A model generated the notes under the pieces. That model was not told the origin of the DNA, did no database searches, and was given only the letters and a program-made list of their open reading frames with translations. Of a stretch of 64,000 nucleotides of DNA, positions 23,170-34,675 are shown in pieces (position 1 is the first letter of the stretch; the number at the start of each line of letters is the position of its first letter). The stretch comes from Avena insularis (Eukaryota; Streptophyta; Magnoliopsida; Poales; Poaceae). The position numbers and the translations under genes are program-made. The stretch spans positions 464,548,744 through 464,612,743 of the forward strand of contig CM042697.1 of the NCBI GenBank assembly GCA_023614405.1, read 5' to 3'.

Positions 23170-23830
23170 GGAGATGTTTTTTTTTGGAAATGAGCATATA
23201 TTAATATCACATGGATACCAATTACACCCAGCCTCTGCTACAATACATATCTTATTGGCAATACAGATGCACATAGCTAAAAAGAAGAAGAATTATAAAA
23301 AAGAAAAGTCCCGCTACAACGATTAGATCCTTAGTAAAAGCGACACTAACCCCACCAAAATAACACCAGAAGTCCAACATCTCCAATAGCGACGCTTTCA
23401 AGAAGGAAACAGAGCAAAAGCACCATCATCGTCCGATCAAAGATCATAGGCTTTCACCCTGGAGAAAGTCCTCACTCACAAAACAATGTCTTCAACAAGG
23501 TCATTGCCATGCACAACCAATTAAGGCCAGACCTTGGATTTTTACCCTGCAAGGTAAGACTATGAACTCTTTCTGTGCTGCCGCCCCCACTTTCCGATGC
23601 CGCTGCTATAATTCACGAATCATCAAGCCAATTCTTCATCGCCACCAGGACTCAAGCCACCATAGCTAGTCCACAAATCTTGGCTTCCATGACATGGAGG
23701 TGCTTATAGTCTTCTACTACCGAGACACGGTCCAAGTAAAAGCCTGGGCATACATAGAGGTAGAAGCAACAAATAGAGATCTCGCTTCACGATGCATCCC
23801 CGAAGCCATGCTGGAGTTTGTATTTTCTTG
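23170..23830 (-). repeat. Dispersed retroposon-like repeat, copy 1
   Basis: It opens with a T-run followed by GAGCATATATTAATATCA and contains CCGCTACAAC, ACCAGAAGTCCA and CACAACCAATTAAGG. The same order recurs at 43621-44190. A leading T-run on + means a 3' A-tail on -, as in a LINE or SINE, so I infer a 3' end of a non-LTR element. No protein domain is seen. Confidence 0.6.
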
Positions 23831-23859
23831 AGTTGCAAAATGCATGCTAAGATATTGAT

Positions 23860-24491
23860 GGAAGGTTGACCAAACATCTTGAGTTCATAAATATTCGAGC
23901 AACTCCATGTTGGACCAACTTATCAATGGGTTTTTTTTCCTCTATTTTTTTCATCACACTCTTCTTCTTCCCCACCCCGATTCATGTTTTCATTTCGTGG
24001 GATAAGCCCAAACCAATATTGTCTAAACCAAATTTTATTGTCGATCGGCAAGCACTTGGGTATCCAAAACTTGCACGCACATTTTTAGAAAAAATCTTGC
24101 ACGCACACTACAAGCAGTAAGCACACGACACGCCACAAGCAGCAGCAAGCACGCCGCACTCACGCAAGGAGGAGCAAGCACGCATGTCACGCCCGGCCAT
24201 GCCGCACTCGTCCACGCCCGCGTTGGCCACGCCGTCAGAGACACATGCAAATCAACAAACACCTTGTGGGCGCCGTTTCGGCCAGCGAGCACAGGGACGA
24301 GGCAGGGGGCGGCGACGGGCTAGGCGGGGACGAGGAAGGGTGGCAGAGGTCGTAGGTAGGCTGACGACAGAGGTCCGCGTAGGACTGATTGGTCACCCAC
24401 TGCATCGAATTGGCGTTGGCAGCGCGCGCCGATAGGGGAGGCCACTGCGGCTTGCTCCCGGCCAAATTGAGTCCCGCGCGGGCACATATAA
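23860..24491. other. Intergenic, no gene recognised
   Basis: A mixed stretch: AT-rich to about 24040, then GC-rich with CACGC/CGGCC-rich runs. Several short open frames on both strands have no recognisable domain. It is the left flank of the Harbinger element that starts at 24492. Confidence 0.5.
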
Positions 24492-24722
24492 GAGCATCTT
24501 CGCTCGTTGGCCGAACCCTGTCCGAAATCCGGATTTTTTTTGCCAGACCGCGCAAGTTTTTGGTATGTGTACGTCCAGTTTCCCACTCGCGTACCCAAAC
24601 CAAGTACCTAGTCGAACATAAAATGGCGATATATTTGAATATTTATCGTTCCCGTCAGCGAGTGCTCGCCACAAGGTGTTCGACAGGTACGCCCACAAAT
24701 TCGGCGGCAGGGAAAATGACTC

Positions 24723-26607
24723 TCAGTCGTCGATGGGGATGGGCTCCTGCAGCGTGGCCGACGCGGCGTTGTCGTCCGTCTCGCCGTTGATGGCCGCCGC
24801 GTTGGAGGAAGTAGAAGCAGAGCTCGGCGTGGGAGCGTTCGGCGCAGGCACGTTCGGCGCAGAGGAAGGGGAAGCCGTGATCACGCCTTGTAGGATGGCT
24901 TGACGCTACGCCATGTACCAGGCCTTGATCGGCGAGCTCATCTTCGACATGTCCTCGCCGCCCATCAGGAACTTAAGGTCCGGGTTGCGCTTCTGGGCGG
25001 TGTAGTTGGCCTTCTTCTCAGCGAGGTTGGCCTTGATGAGGGCCACATTTTCCCCTTGTGTCTCGATCAGTTGCTTACAGCGCTCCTCGCTCTCGTGTCA
25101 GCGATGCATTTCTCGATCGAAGCCTGCAGACGCTCGGCGGGAGGTCCGGCGGCCTTGAGCATCTTCGCCTTCTTCTGGCCGAGCTCAGGTCTTCCTTCGC
25201 TGGCAGCAGCTGTCGGGGCCTCGGGGTTGTAGACGCCGTCCTTGCTCTTGGAGAGACTCAAGCGAGTGTCCCGCCACTTCTCGCAATGCTCGATTTGCTC
25301 GAAGACATGATGGAACTTGAACTCCATCTTCATGTCCTCTTGAAACAGAGCAAGTGCACAACGCAGCTGCAAAATGAAAGTGTGTAAAGTTTGTCAAAAT
25401 AGAAGAGAGTGCACAACAAAGATAGTGTCCGCGAGTACCTTGTTGTCCATGTTCTCTCCACTGGCTTGTGTGCGGTCGACCTCTTCCACGCAGCTATGCC
25501 ACTTGCTACAGGCAGTTTGGATGATCACCCAATGATTGGTAATAGCCTTTTCCCCTCGCTCCATGTGGATTTTGCGATACTTTGGGTCGCACATGCTATG
25601 CTCGTCGAATGCTGCCTTCACGCGCCGCCAGTAATTGTCGGAATTTTGGTTCGCACCGGTGATCGGATCCATGCGCACCGTCTTCCAAGCTTCGACGAGG
25701 CAGGTGTCCTCGACCACGGTCCATTTGAGCCGAGTGTCCGTCGAAGTGATCGGCTTCTTCTTCCCCTTCTTGCCTTTCGCCTCAGTCTCGGCGTCCTCTG
25801 GTTGCGTCTGCTCGGCCTGCGTCTCCTCGGCATCGATGTTGGCGAGGTCCTGGGACTCGATGCCGCGCTCGGCGTCGGCCCGGGTCTGCTCTTCCGTGAA
25901 GGAAGGGTGGTTGGAGGCCAAGCCTGTTGCGATCAAGTCCTTCATGTATGCCTCGGGCGTCATGCCGGCCAGAAGTGCGCCCGGCATTTCGCCGAACAGG
26001 TTGCGCACGTCAGCCTCGCTGAAGGGCCCCGAGCTTCCGCCGAAAGGCAGCGGTCCGCGACGCAGAGCGGGGCTTGCGTACACCAGAGAGGTGGAGTAGG
26101 GGAGGTTGATGTCCATGCCGAAGGCCGAAGGAGGGCGCGGCGCCGGGCAGGGGAAGATCACGTTGGGGTTGAACCCGCCATCGAACTCGAGCGACGAGGA
26201 GTACCTCTGCCGAGCTGTCTCCTGGCTCTCTTGGAAGCCTGCCGGAGAGATCGGCGAGAATCCGGCGGGTGAGCCGACGCTCGCCTGGCTTCCCCAGTGC
26301 GGTGGGTACGGCGCCGCCATCAACGCCGAACGCGTCGTCGCCGCTTGCTTCGCCTTGGTCATCGCCTGCTCCTCCGTCGCTGCCTTCACCATCGCCTGCT
26401 CTTCCGCCGCCTGCTATTGCCGGAGCTTCGCCCTCTCCTTCCTGTCCTTCCGCTCGGCCGACGAGATCTGCCTGGTGTCCTCCCTCTTCTCCCACTTGGC
26501 CGAGGACATGCCCTCCGGCTTCGTCGGCAGCGCTCTCGTCTTCCTCGCCTTCTTTTCCGCTGGACCCTCGTCGAGGATCGATCTCGGACGAACCTCTTGG
26601 GCAGCAT
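24723..26607 (-). pseudogene. PIF/Harbinger ORF1 (Myb/SANT-like protein), broken
   Basis: A start at 26607 (MLPKRFVRDRSS) is followed by a frame change into KTRALPTKPEGMSSAKWEKR. TAG at 26416-26414 interrupts KERAKLRQ-stop-QAAEEQ. A long frame to 25439 holds a low-complexity and acidic part, then a trihelix/Myb-like domain: [58 protein letters not shown] 72-base intron (25438-25367) leads to exon 2 with FKFHHVFEQIEHCEKWRDTR. A frameshift near 25070 moves into ENVALIKANLAEKKANYTAQ and FLMGGEDMSKMSSPIKAWYM, then stops to 24723. In active Harbinger elements ORF1 binds element ends and partners the transposase. Databases sometimes label this family glutathione S-transferase T3-like. Confidence 0.8.
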
Positions 26608-26734
26608 GTCGGGCGTCAGGCTCGGCAAAGCGGCGGGAGTGGGGAATGGGGAAGAAAGGCGGGAGGGGGAAGAAAAGGGCGGGAGCTCGGGCGAAGTGGC
26701 GGGAGTGGCGCCTTCTCTCGCCGACAGAGCTGGC

Positions 26735-29700
26735 TGCGGTGACCCAGCATACCACTGCATGATGTAGTATACTATAGTCGTTGACATAACACCAATGAAA
26801 CACCGTTCACTAGTATTACATCCCTCAGAATGGCACAACAGAAACACAGCGGGTCCAATACATGGCTAAAGGTTACAACTCACTATTTACACAAGATCCA
26901 AAGAACACTCTAGGTTAAAGAGAGAGAGAAAGAACTTCTTACGGAGAAGAATCAAGTATAAACAACGCAAGAACTATTATACTATTAAAACTAGTATTTT
27001 AACTAAGGGATTGGCGTTGCTGCTATTGCAATGCACTACAGAATTAGGTTCTTTGGCTAGAGATTATATTCCTATCTAATCAGTAACTTCATGTTCACTT
27101 GAGTTGAGGTATATGTTGACTTCCTTGTCTTTATTGAAGAGCTTTAGCTTGACATGATAAGTCCTGGAGCATAACTTGATGTGGTTGTTGTCTATTCCAA
27201 CTTCAGAATCTAGCAAGGGTTAAGAAGATACTTTGAGTACGAGCGTACTCAGCAAATTCACTAGAAAATGAGTGTTTGATGCACTATAACTACAGCCACA
27301 GACCGTAGGTCGTAGGCAATGCAAGTTTTCATAAACATTTCTTCAAAGGTTGCTTTTATTCTGAAAAGCTATGTCCGTCAGCCTTCACGGGTTTACCAGA
27401 ACTTTCATGGAGTTTCTTTTCCGTCGCGTTCGCAGCTCCTTCCCAGAACAGGGAGTAACAAGTTACAGTTCTTACACTCTGCAGAGGTGCGTTACTTTAC
27501 CCATGAGAGATCAACTCTTTGTTGCACAACCGGACAGCTTATTCCCGTCCACAATTCCATGATGTGGGGCCCAGAAGATGATCCAAGCCAATCACTGCCC
27601 CTTCACGACCTCGCATGCCTCCTTGGTATACACCATGCCCACATAAAGAATTACGGCAATGGTTTGTACAAACCGTTAGATGTCAGAACTATCATGGGAC
27701 GTTGAGGGTTCCCACCCATATGTTGCATATCTTCTACGAATTACCAATTAATATGCACGCTTCGAGGATAACATCCACAACCTGCACATCCGGCTTCATG
27801 CGAGAGGAAGAAGATACAGCTGACTTCTCCGGCCCATTCCAAATCTCATGGTCAACACGTAATATACGGCGCAAGAATCACTGGCGACATTGGTTGTTAA
27901 GTCCTAGGTGATATAGTTCTGAACAGTGGTATTCCAACTGTCAAATTTAATAGATTAGCTGATCACCCTAGATCAGTAACCAATAGTTCACATTATTATC
28001 GAAAATAGTGTTTTTAGACCTTTTTCAAATGTAGGTGATAACAACACTGGATTTTTAAAATACTTTACAGAAAATAAACAAAGGACATGAGCAAGTGTGA
28101 ACTTGCCTTTTGTGATTGCAAGATTATGCACTCACGGTCTTCGAGTCAGTATAAGATCCAAAATTTGAAATCAGCATCATTGGTTCGGTAAGGACTAATG
28201 TTTAAAGAAGCAATATGCTTTTATGCATAAGTAATGTGATGCATGTTTTAAACACAAATCCCGAGGATAATGTTGTTTTAGGGTTTGGATTCCGGAAATG
28301 GTTACTTTGGAATGTGTGGTCCTTTTAGATAAGTTTCACATTGGTGCTTCTATTAGAGCTTATAAGTGGTTGTGAGCAACACATATGTAGCAATAAAATA
28401 TATATTTATGAAATATTAGTCAAAATTGCTTATATAAGAGTTCTTGTTTGAAGTGGCAAAAAGAATAACCTTTGAGGAAAAGGTTTCTCTTCTAAGGTCT
28501 AAACAAGCTTTGGGGTTAGTTGAGTTGGGTAGCTGTTATTTATGTTTGCTCGAATGGTTTGGTTTTGAGATGTTTTTATAACTTAACTACTTCAGACCAA
28601 ATTTAACTATAAAACATATAGTAATGTTTATTGTATTATATTTAGATTTTTGGAGACTAAAGTTAACTTTAAAATATAGATAGTTTTGAAAGTATAATAC
28701 TTATAACATTTGTAACTTGTGTATTTGGAATGTTTCCTTTAGGTTACTTAAGATTGGTTATCCTTTTACTTGGTGTATTAGTTTCTTGATTCTATAATGG
28801 AGTAGTAACATTTACCTTTTATAAATGAGGGAGTATAGTTTATAAACCAAGATATGTTGTCACTTAACTACATTTGAGCTTTCTATAGTGTTGTGGTAGT
28901 TTTTGTAATTTGGTGGTTAACATAGATAGAAAAGGTTTGGTGTATTCATAAGTTGTTCTTTAAGGTTAATTTTATAAGTGGAAATCTTTTTAGAATATAA
29001 ATCTTACTTAAAGTAAAAGATAATTTAATACTAAGGTACTTGTGATGTTTCAAACCATTATGGCTTATATTATTAATACTCAAGACTAATTTTATTTATT
29101 AGACTTAATTGACTTATTTTAGAAAGATTAATAGATTTTATTTATCCTTATATGAATTATTAATGAAACAAATAAGTGTAAATTTGAGTTATTAAAATAT
29201 TTAAATTTTATTTAACTCAAAAGTAGAATATTAGATTTTTAACATTTAGATATTATTTTTGTGATCATTTTGGTATATTACATTTATTTTTGTGATTTAT
29301 AAATAATAAGATATGTTTTTTATAATTCTTATTACTTTATAATTACTTAATAAATAATGAATATTTAAATAAGTGAAATAATACTACATGATTATGGTTT
29401 TAAATTATAATTCTTATTTTTCTAAGATTTTTGGTATTTTATTTATATTATTAACATTTACCATTATTAAAATATGAATTATCAAAGTTTAATTACTTAT
29501 AAGACTTTTTATTAAATAATATTTGTTTAAATAATTATCACAATAATATTTGATAATAGTTTTAAGTTATAGATTTTATTTTTATGAAAATTTTCATATA
29601 TTATACATATTTTTTTGAATTATAAATCAAAAGTTATTAATTAAACAAGATTTAAGCATTTATTTGATTTCTGGAATATTAATAATTAAGTTTATAATAT

Positions 29701-32700
29701 GTTCTCTATTTCTTAAACAGGAAATACTCTTTACAACGCACTCAAAGCTAGCCTCAGTCACTGACTAGTGGGCCATTGTCCACCTCAGCTCTCAGGTTAA
29801 AGAAATTGCATTTGTTACCGATTGGTTAGCTACCCCAGTTAATGACAGATGGGCCCTAGGCCATGTCACTTGCCACGTGAGACAAAAACTAGTCAAATGA
29901 GCTGACGTGGTTCGATCCTGAGGTGAGCATGACGTCACTCGAGTTGATCCTCATTGGTTGAGGATCAATCGATCGATCTGGTGCAAGCGCGGGGTTGTGG
30001 CTAGGTTCGTTGGACAGAGGAGATCGAGGCGATCCTATTGATGGTGGCGCCGCTATCTATTGGTCATCAGAGGGTTATCGACGACGAGCTTCTACGGCGG
30101 CCAGCGGCGGTGCTCAACGAAACTAGACCTACGGTGAGATTTAGCAAGCGAAATTAGGGTCCAGAGATGCGTAAGCTTACCCTGATGACGATAGAGCAGT
30201 CGAGGAGGCTTGGGGAGGCGTGACGACGGCGAATCGACGGTAATGGCCACGGCGGCCGAGGAAAAGGAATGCTCGATTTCACATGATTCCCGGCAAGCGG
30301 GCCTCCGTGCTTGGTCCTAGTTGGTTCAGTCCACGACGACGCGTCCAACGGTGGCTACCACGAGGTGAGGGGTGGTCGGAGTTGGCCGGAACGATGAACT
30401 CCGACGAGTTAGGTTTTCGGGTGAGGAAAAGAAGTGAGTCTGGAGAGCGAGATTGAGGATGAGGATGAGCAGGGTTGTCGCGGTGGCCTTCTTATCCTCT
30501 CCTGGCGACGGCGGCGTTGATCTTGGCGCGCACGACGATGGACATCGAGCGTGGCGAGCTCCGGCGAAGTTGTTCTGTGCGTGAGGATGACGACGACGGG
30601 CTGTTTTGCGGATAACCCCCTGGCGATTCTTTTAGCTCAACCCGCGGTCCTTTACTGACCCCACTTGTCAGTCACAGATGGAAACGATCTGGGCTCGGTA
30701 CTGGGCTTTTGTGGGATGCATATGGCGTCAGATAAGTATAGAGGTGTTAGGCCACGGCCAGGTAATGTTTTTTATTTGTTTTACCTTTTTCTATTTTCTG
30801 TTTTCCTATTCAGATTTGAATTTGATTTATATTTTGAACTTTTCTTTGTAGGATTTCTTTGCTGGATATTTGCAATAATACTAAAATATATTTTGTATCA
30901 TTTGTGAATTTTTATTATATCATCTTTTTGTATTTCTTTTATTTGCTTTATATAAACCCCTTTTAATAATTTGTAGAAATTTTTCTTATTATTTTACTCT
31001 CCTGTTTTAGTTATGGATTTCTAAATGATATATTCTTATTTGTTTATAGACTTAACTCTAGTTGGCTTATAATTTGAATAGAAACTTTTGTATGTATAGT
31101 GATCATATACCATTATTTGATGCATAAAATATAAAAGACATTGATATGATTATTACCACTCCCATTAATTTGGAAAATGACAATGTATATATTCTATTGT
31201 GATAAACAAAGAAGTTTAAGGTTTTGAATTATGAATAATTACCCTAGGGTTTAGGTTTTTTTTAATATACTTAGATTCCTTTATGGATATGAGTAAAGAA
31301 TTAATAACTAAGCTTAGTGTCTTCTGTTTGTGATATTTGATGACATCACCTTTTATAATAGAAAGTTATAATTAGAATGTTTTATAAAAAGGAATTGGTA
31401 AAAATATGCTTATAGGATTTGCTATAGGAAAATATTCCTATGAAGTGATATGGACATAAGATGATAGATCAATAACATGAAATGGATATTCTACTTCGTT
31501 TGGAATTTAGAATTGATTGTTTACCAAGAATAAATAGAAGAGTAATTTATAACATATATATTTCACAATCCTGGATTTCTAATTAAGGATTTTCTTTCCT
31601 AGATATAATACTTCTTCTTATCCATCGTCATGGTTAGAATGATGAGCTTTACTCACTAAAATCTTCTTATTCATATATCATGCTTCTAAACTCATGGATG
31701 AATCCAATGAGTTTGATATTAAAACATTTCATAGTTTTCTTATATCCTTGCTTGATTATACCCACTATTCTTCTATTGAAAATCTTCAATCCAACAAGTA
31801 GTTCTTTTAAACTCCACTCATAACCTTCCTTAATCATCCATCACTAATATTTCTCTAATAGTTGACTATCCTTTAAGATGAATAACACTACTTCTATAAC
31901 TCTATGCTATACCGGCTTTAATTGAATAATATCATCTTAGATTCACTTTACTCCAATAAATCACACTCCTACCCTAAATCATATTTATATGGTTTGTAAT
32001 GACTACTCTAGGATAACTTATCTCCACTAGGGTTTCAATCATGTTTTATCCACCAATACCACTTATACATGACATAAGTACTCAATCTTGATGAATAAGG
32101 CTTGATCATTATAATCTGGTGATCCTTTAATCATTTATTGCTTAAGTTCTTAGTTGGCTAAGCAAGGCTTCATCAATCCTACTTTTCATTTTCTTGAAAT
32201 TATCTTCTTAGAATCTCATATTGGATTTAAAGTTATTAATAGACTATGCCCCCTTTAAAAGATTTAAGTAGATGTCATGATGAGATCAAGAAATAGTAGA
32301 TCAATGATTGCTAGTCAATGGTTGATTACTCAAAATTGATGAACAACAGATATTAAGATAGGTTTCATAAAGATTGATATGGAAAGAAAGATATATGGTG
32401 AATGATCTAAACTTAGTTTCTTTCCAACTCAAACTCATTAAAGAGTTAAAGTTAGGTATTACTATGGTACTCATAGTAAGAATAGATAAAAATAAGATAG
32501 ATTAGCATTAATCATTGCATTTTTATTATTCTAGTGGTAATCTTAACATAGTATTCATAGGTTGTTATAATGAATAGTATGTGATGATCCCTTAAGGATC
32601 ATATATTAATTATTAAAGCAATGTATTATGAGTGACATATTATTATATCTGATCTACCATTAGATCAAATCATGTTTACCCAAATAAGATTTTAGCAAAA

Positions 32701-32886
32701 GTCATATTGAAACTTATCACAGTTAACTTGATGATCTACTTCAATTCCATCAAGTTAAGAGAAGCTCCAATCACTTTGACAAGTTCTATTTTAAAGGCGC
32801 GAAAATTATTTGGATTTTCTATGCATGAATGCTATGCACACATCTGGGTTCAGCTTATTTCTAAGCTCTAATGTTGGGATGTTACA
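26735..32886 (-). mobile_element. Long LTR unit (probable solo LTR of a Gypsy/LARD-type element)
   Basis: On the - strand it starts TGTAACATCCCAACATTAGA and ends GGTATGCTGGGTCACCGCA, so it has TG...CA ends. It is flanked by CTGGC on both sides (26730-26734 and 32887-32891). I find no primer site, gag, protease, reverse transcriptase or integrase, and no second internal LTR start, so a solo LTR of about 6.15 kb or a non-coding element is likely. Sukkula-like elements are known for very long LTRs; the family is not proven. A GC-rich core (29720-30670) with short open frames and a donor-like CATCAGG|GTAAGC (about 30170, - strand) is flanked by AT-rich arms. Confidence 0.7.
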
Positions 32887-33057
32887 CTGGCCCACGCCTA
32901 TTTTCGCCGAGTCCGGCGTTCCCAGGGCGGCCGGACCAAAACACGCCGAAATCCGGACCAAAACAAGTCCCTGGGTACGCGACTGAGCCGATTTTCGGCG
33001 TCCAGACCTAATTTTGGCGTCCGGATCGGCGTCCTGGGTAGGCGAGTGGAGATGCTC

Positions 33058-34620
33058 TAAAACCAGTGGGTGGCTGGGAGGAGGAGGCAGGCAGGTGGCC
33101 GAGCGCGGGCCATTCGTCGGTGAGTGGAGGGACGGTGGCGAGCGACATAGTCGACGGCTGGGTCGGGCGATTTTTTTGGGTGAGCAGTTGGTGGCTTGCC
33201 GCCTCCATTTTTTATGATCTGGCAACTTATAGGTAAAGGTTTCCTCTTACCTAAAATTGTGTCCTACTTTATGTCTTGTGTGTGTGTGGCTCCAAGTCAC
33301 ATGTACACTTAAATATGAGTGTGTATCGTACATGGCACGATAAGTATGTGTAGATATATAGTATCGAAATTTGAGTGCTACTACCTCTTCATTTCCTTCT
33401 TAGCACAATCAAATTATCTGTGCACCGAGATGTATGTAGACCAAATCACTCGGTATATCCTAGTTGGGCATGGGAGGGATAGGGATACACATAGGTGCCT
33501 TGTCAACTCTTGAAGGAACAAGCATAGCTGTAGTAGTTTTACACAATTTTGTAGCTACAACTAGTGGGATTTCTCACTGAGATAATCACGTACTTGTAGT
33601 ACTTGTACGTAAACCTTTAATGGCAAGAACCATCTGTGTGCCGTCGACTTGCACTGTAGCTTCAGTGGAGTACGTTATGGTGTACACCAATATGTCCAAA
33701 AGTTCAGTTTCGCGAGTTAAATATGCTGCACTGCTAGCTGTTAGGTTTTTTTTCTTCGGCTAATAAGTTCAGTTAGAAAATAACCCGCACGCTGTTCATC
33801 ACCCGATTGTTTTACTGTTTATGAGGCGGCCTGAGTTTCTTCTTCCTCCAGGCCAAAGTGCCGAAGCGGAGGATCTTCTTAGACCTCAGCAAGGGATCCA
33901 CAGCCGGTGTCACCCCAAGTGGCATGTTTCCCCGGCGGCGACGCAGGCTCCCAAGCTTCGAGGTCGAGCAGTAGTCACGGTGGAGAAGACCAGGGTACTG
34001 ATTGTGTTCTTGTTATTTTCCTCAGGATCTTGACTGTAAAAGTGTTAGACTTATCCTCTATTTTCCTATTGCTTAGGGACTATGCTGTAATTTTGTACCC
34101 ACCGCTAAGTTATTGAGATGCTTTCAGGGCCTTTTCATGTTAACAAAATATATTAGATTGATGCAACAAGATCGTGGCCGTATTATATGTTAACATTTCT
34201 TTTTGCGGGTAGCATAATAGGTTAACTTTAGGGGACACTCTAGGATGTTAATGTCCACTAACCCTATCGTGACCTTAAGTTTATGATTTTTTTTGTTAGG
34301 ATTTATAACACAAAGGCTTTACTATGATCCCTATCTCTCACCAATATTGGAATTGTGTCCCTGGTTTTGTCGAAATTATTGAAATGCCACAGGGCAGGGA
34401 CGTTAACGTCAGCCATTGCTGCTATCACGGTTGCCTTTATATCCTTTGGGCTCCACCAAATTTCCATGTCATTAGCGGTGAAAAAAGGTTTCAATCCGGC
34501 ACAAATGTGCGCGCGGGTGCCGATGCGGGACGCGACCATCCTCCAGCACTTACCGCATGACTCCATGCACCATTGCTTTAATGCATACCCCCGACCAGGC
34601 CTCAGGAGATCAAAATAGGC
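33058..34620. repeat. Intergenic stretch with dispersed repeat copy 2 (33268-33568)
   Basis: 33268-33568 is the second copy of the repeat at 22190-22485. Around 33835-33995 a short open segment (QAKVPKRRIFLDLSKGSTAG) follows an acceptor-like TTCTTCCTCCAG and ends at a stop; it looks like an exon remnant but I do not recognise it. The rest, including 34302-34566, shows no supported gene. Confidence 0.55.
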
Positions 34621-34675
34621 CTGAGCTTGGTTTATAGTGGGAGTAACTTCACTAGTAATTAACTAAGAGTCCAAC

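Larger units (their letters stand above)
24492..33057 (-). mobile_element. PIF/Harbinger transposon with ORF1, split by a 6.15-kb LTR unit
   Basis: Terminal repeats GAGCATCTTCGCTCG (left) and GAGCATCTCCACTCG (right, reverse complement) match at 13 of 15 positions. They are flanked by TAA on both sides (24489-24491, 33058-33060), the Harbinger target duplication. Without the LTR unit at 26735-32886 and one copy of its duplication, the element is about 2.4 kb. It carries a Myb-like ORF1 but no DDE transposase, so it is non-autonomous. Subterminal GTCCGGA/CCGGAC motifs occur near both ends. Pairing these two distant ends is supported by ORF1 sitting between them and by the duplication. Confidence 0.75.

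Noticed and set aside
25409..26272. 287-codon + strand frame
   Set aside because: Shadow of the Harbinger ORF1 on the - strand; its composition only mirrors the GC-rich coding strand.
28800..28840. GAGGGAGTA as a Stowaway right end
   Set aside because: No partner CTCCCTC end was found upstream in the same unit, so a single 9-base match is not enough.
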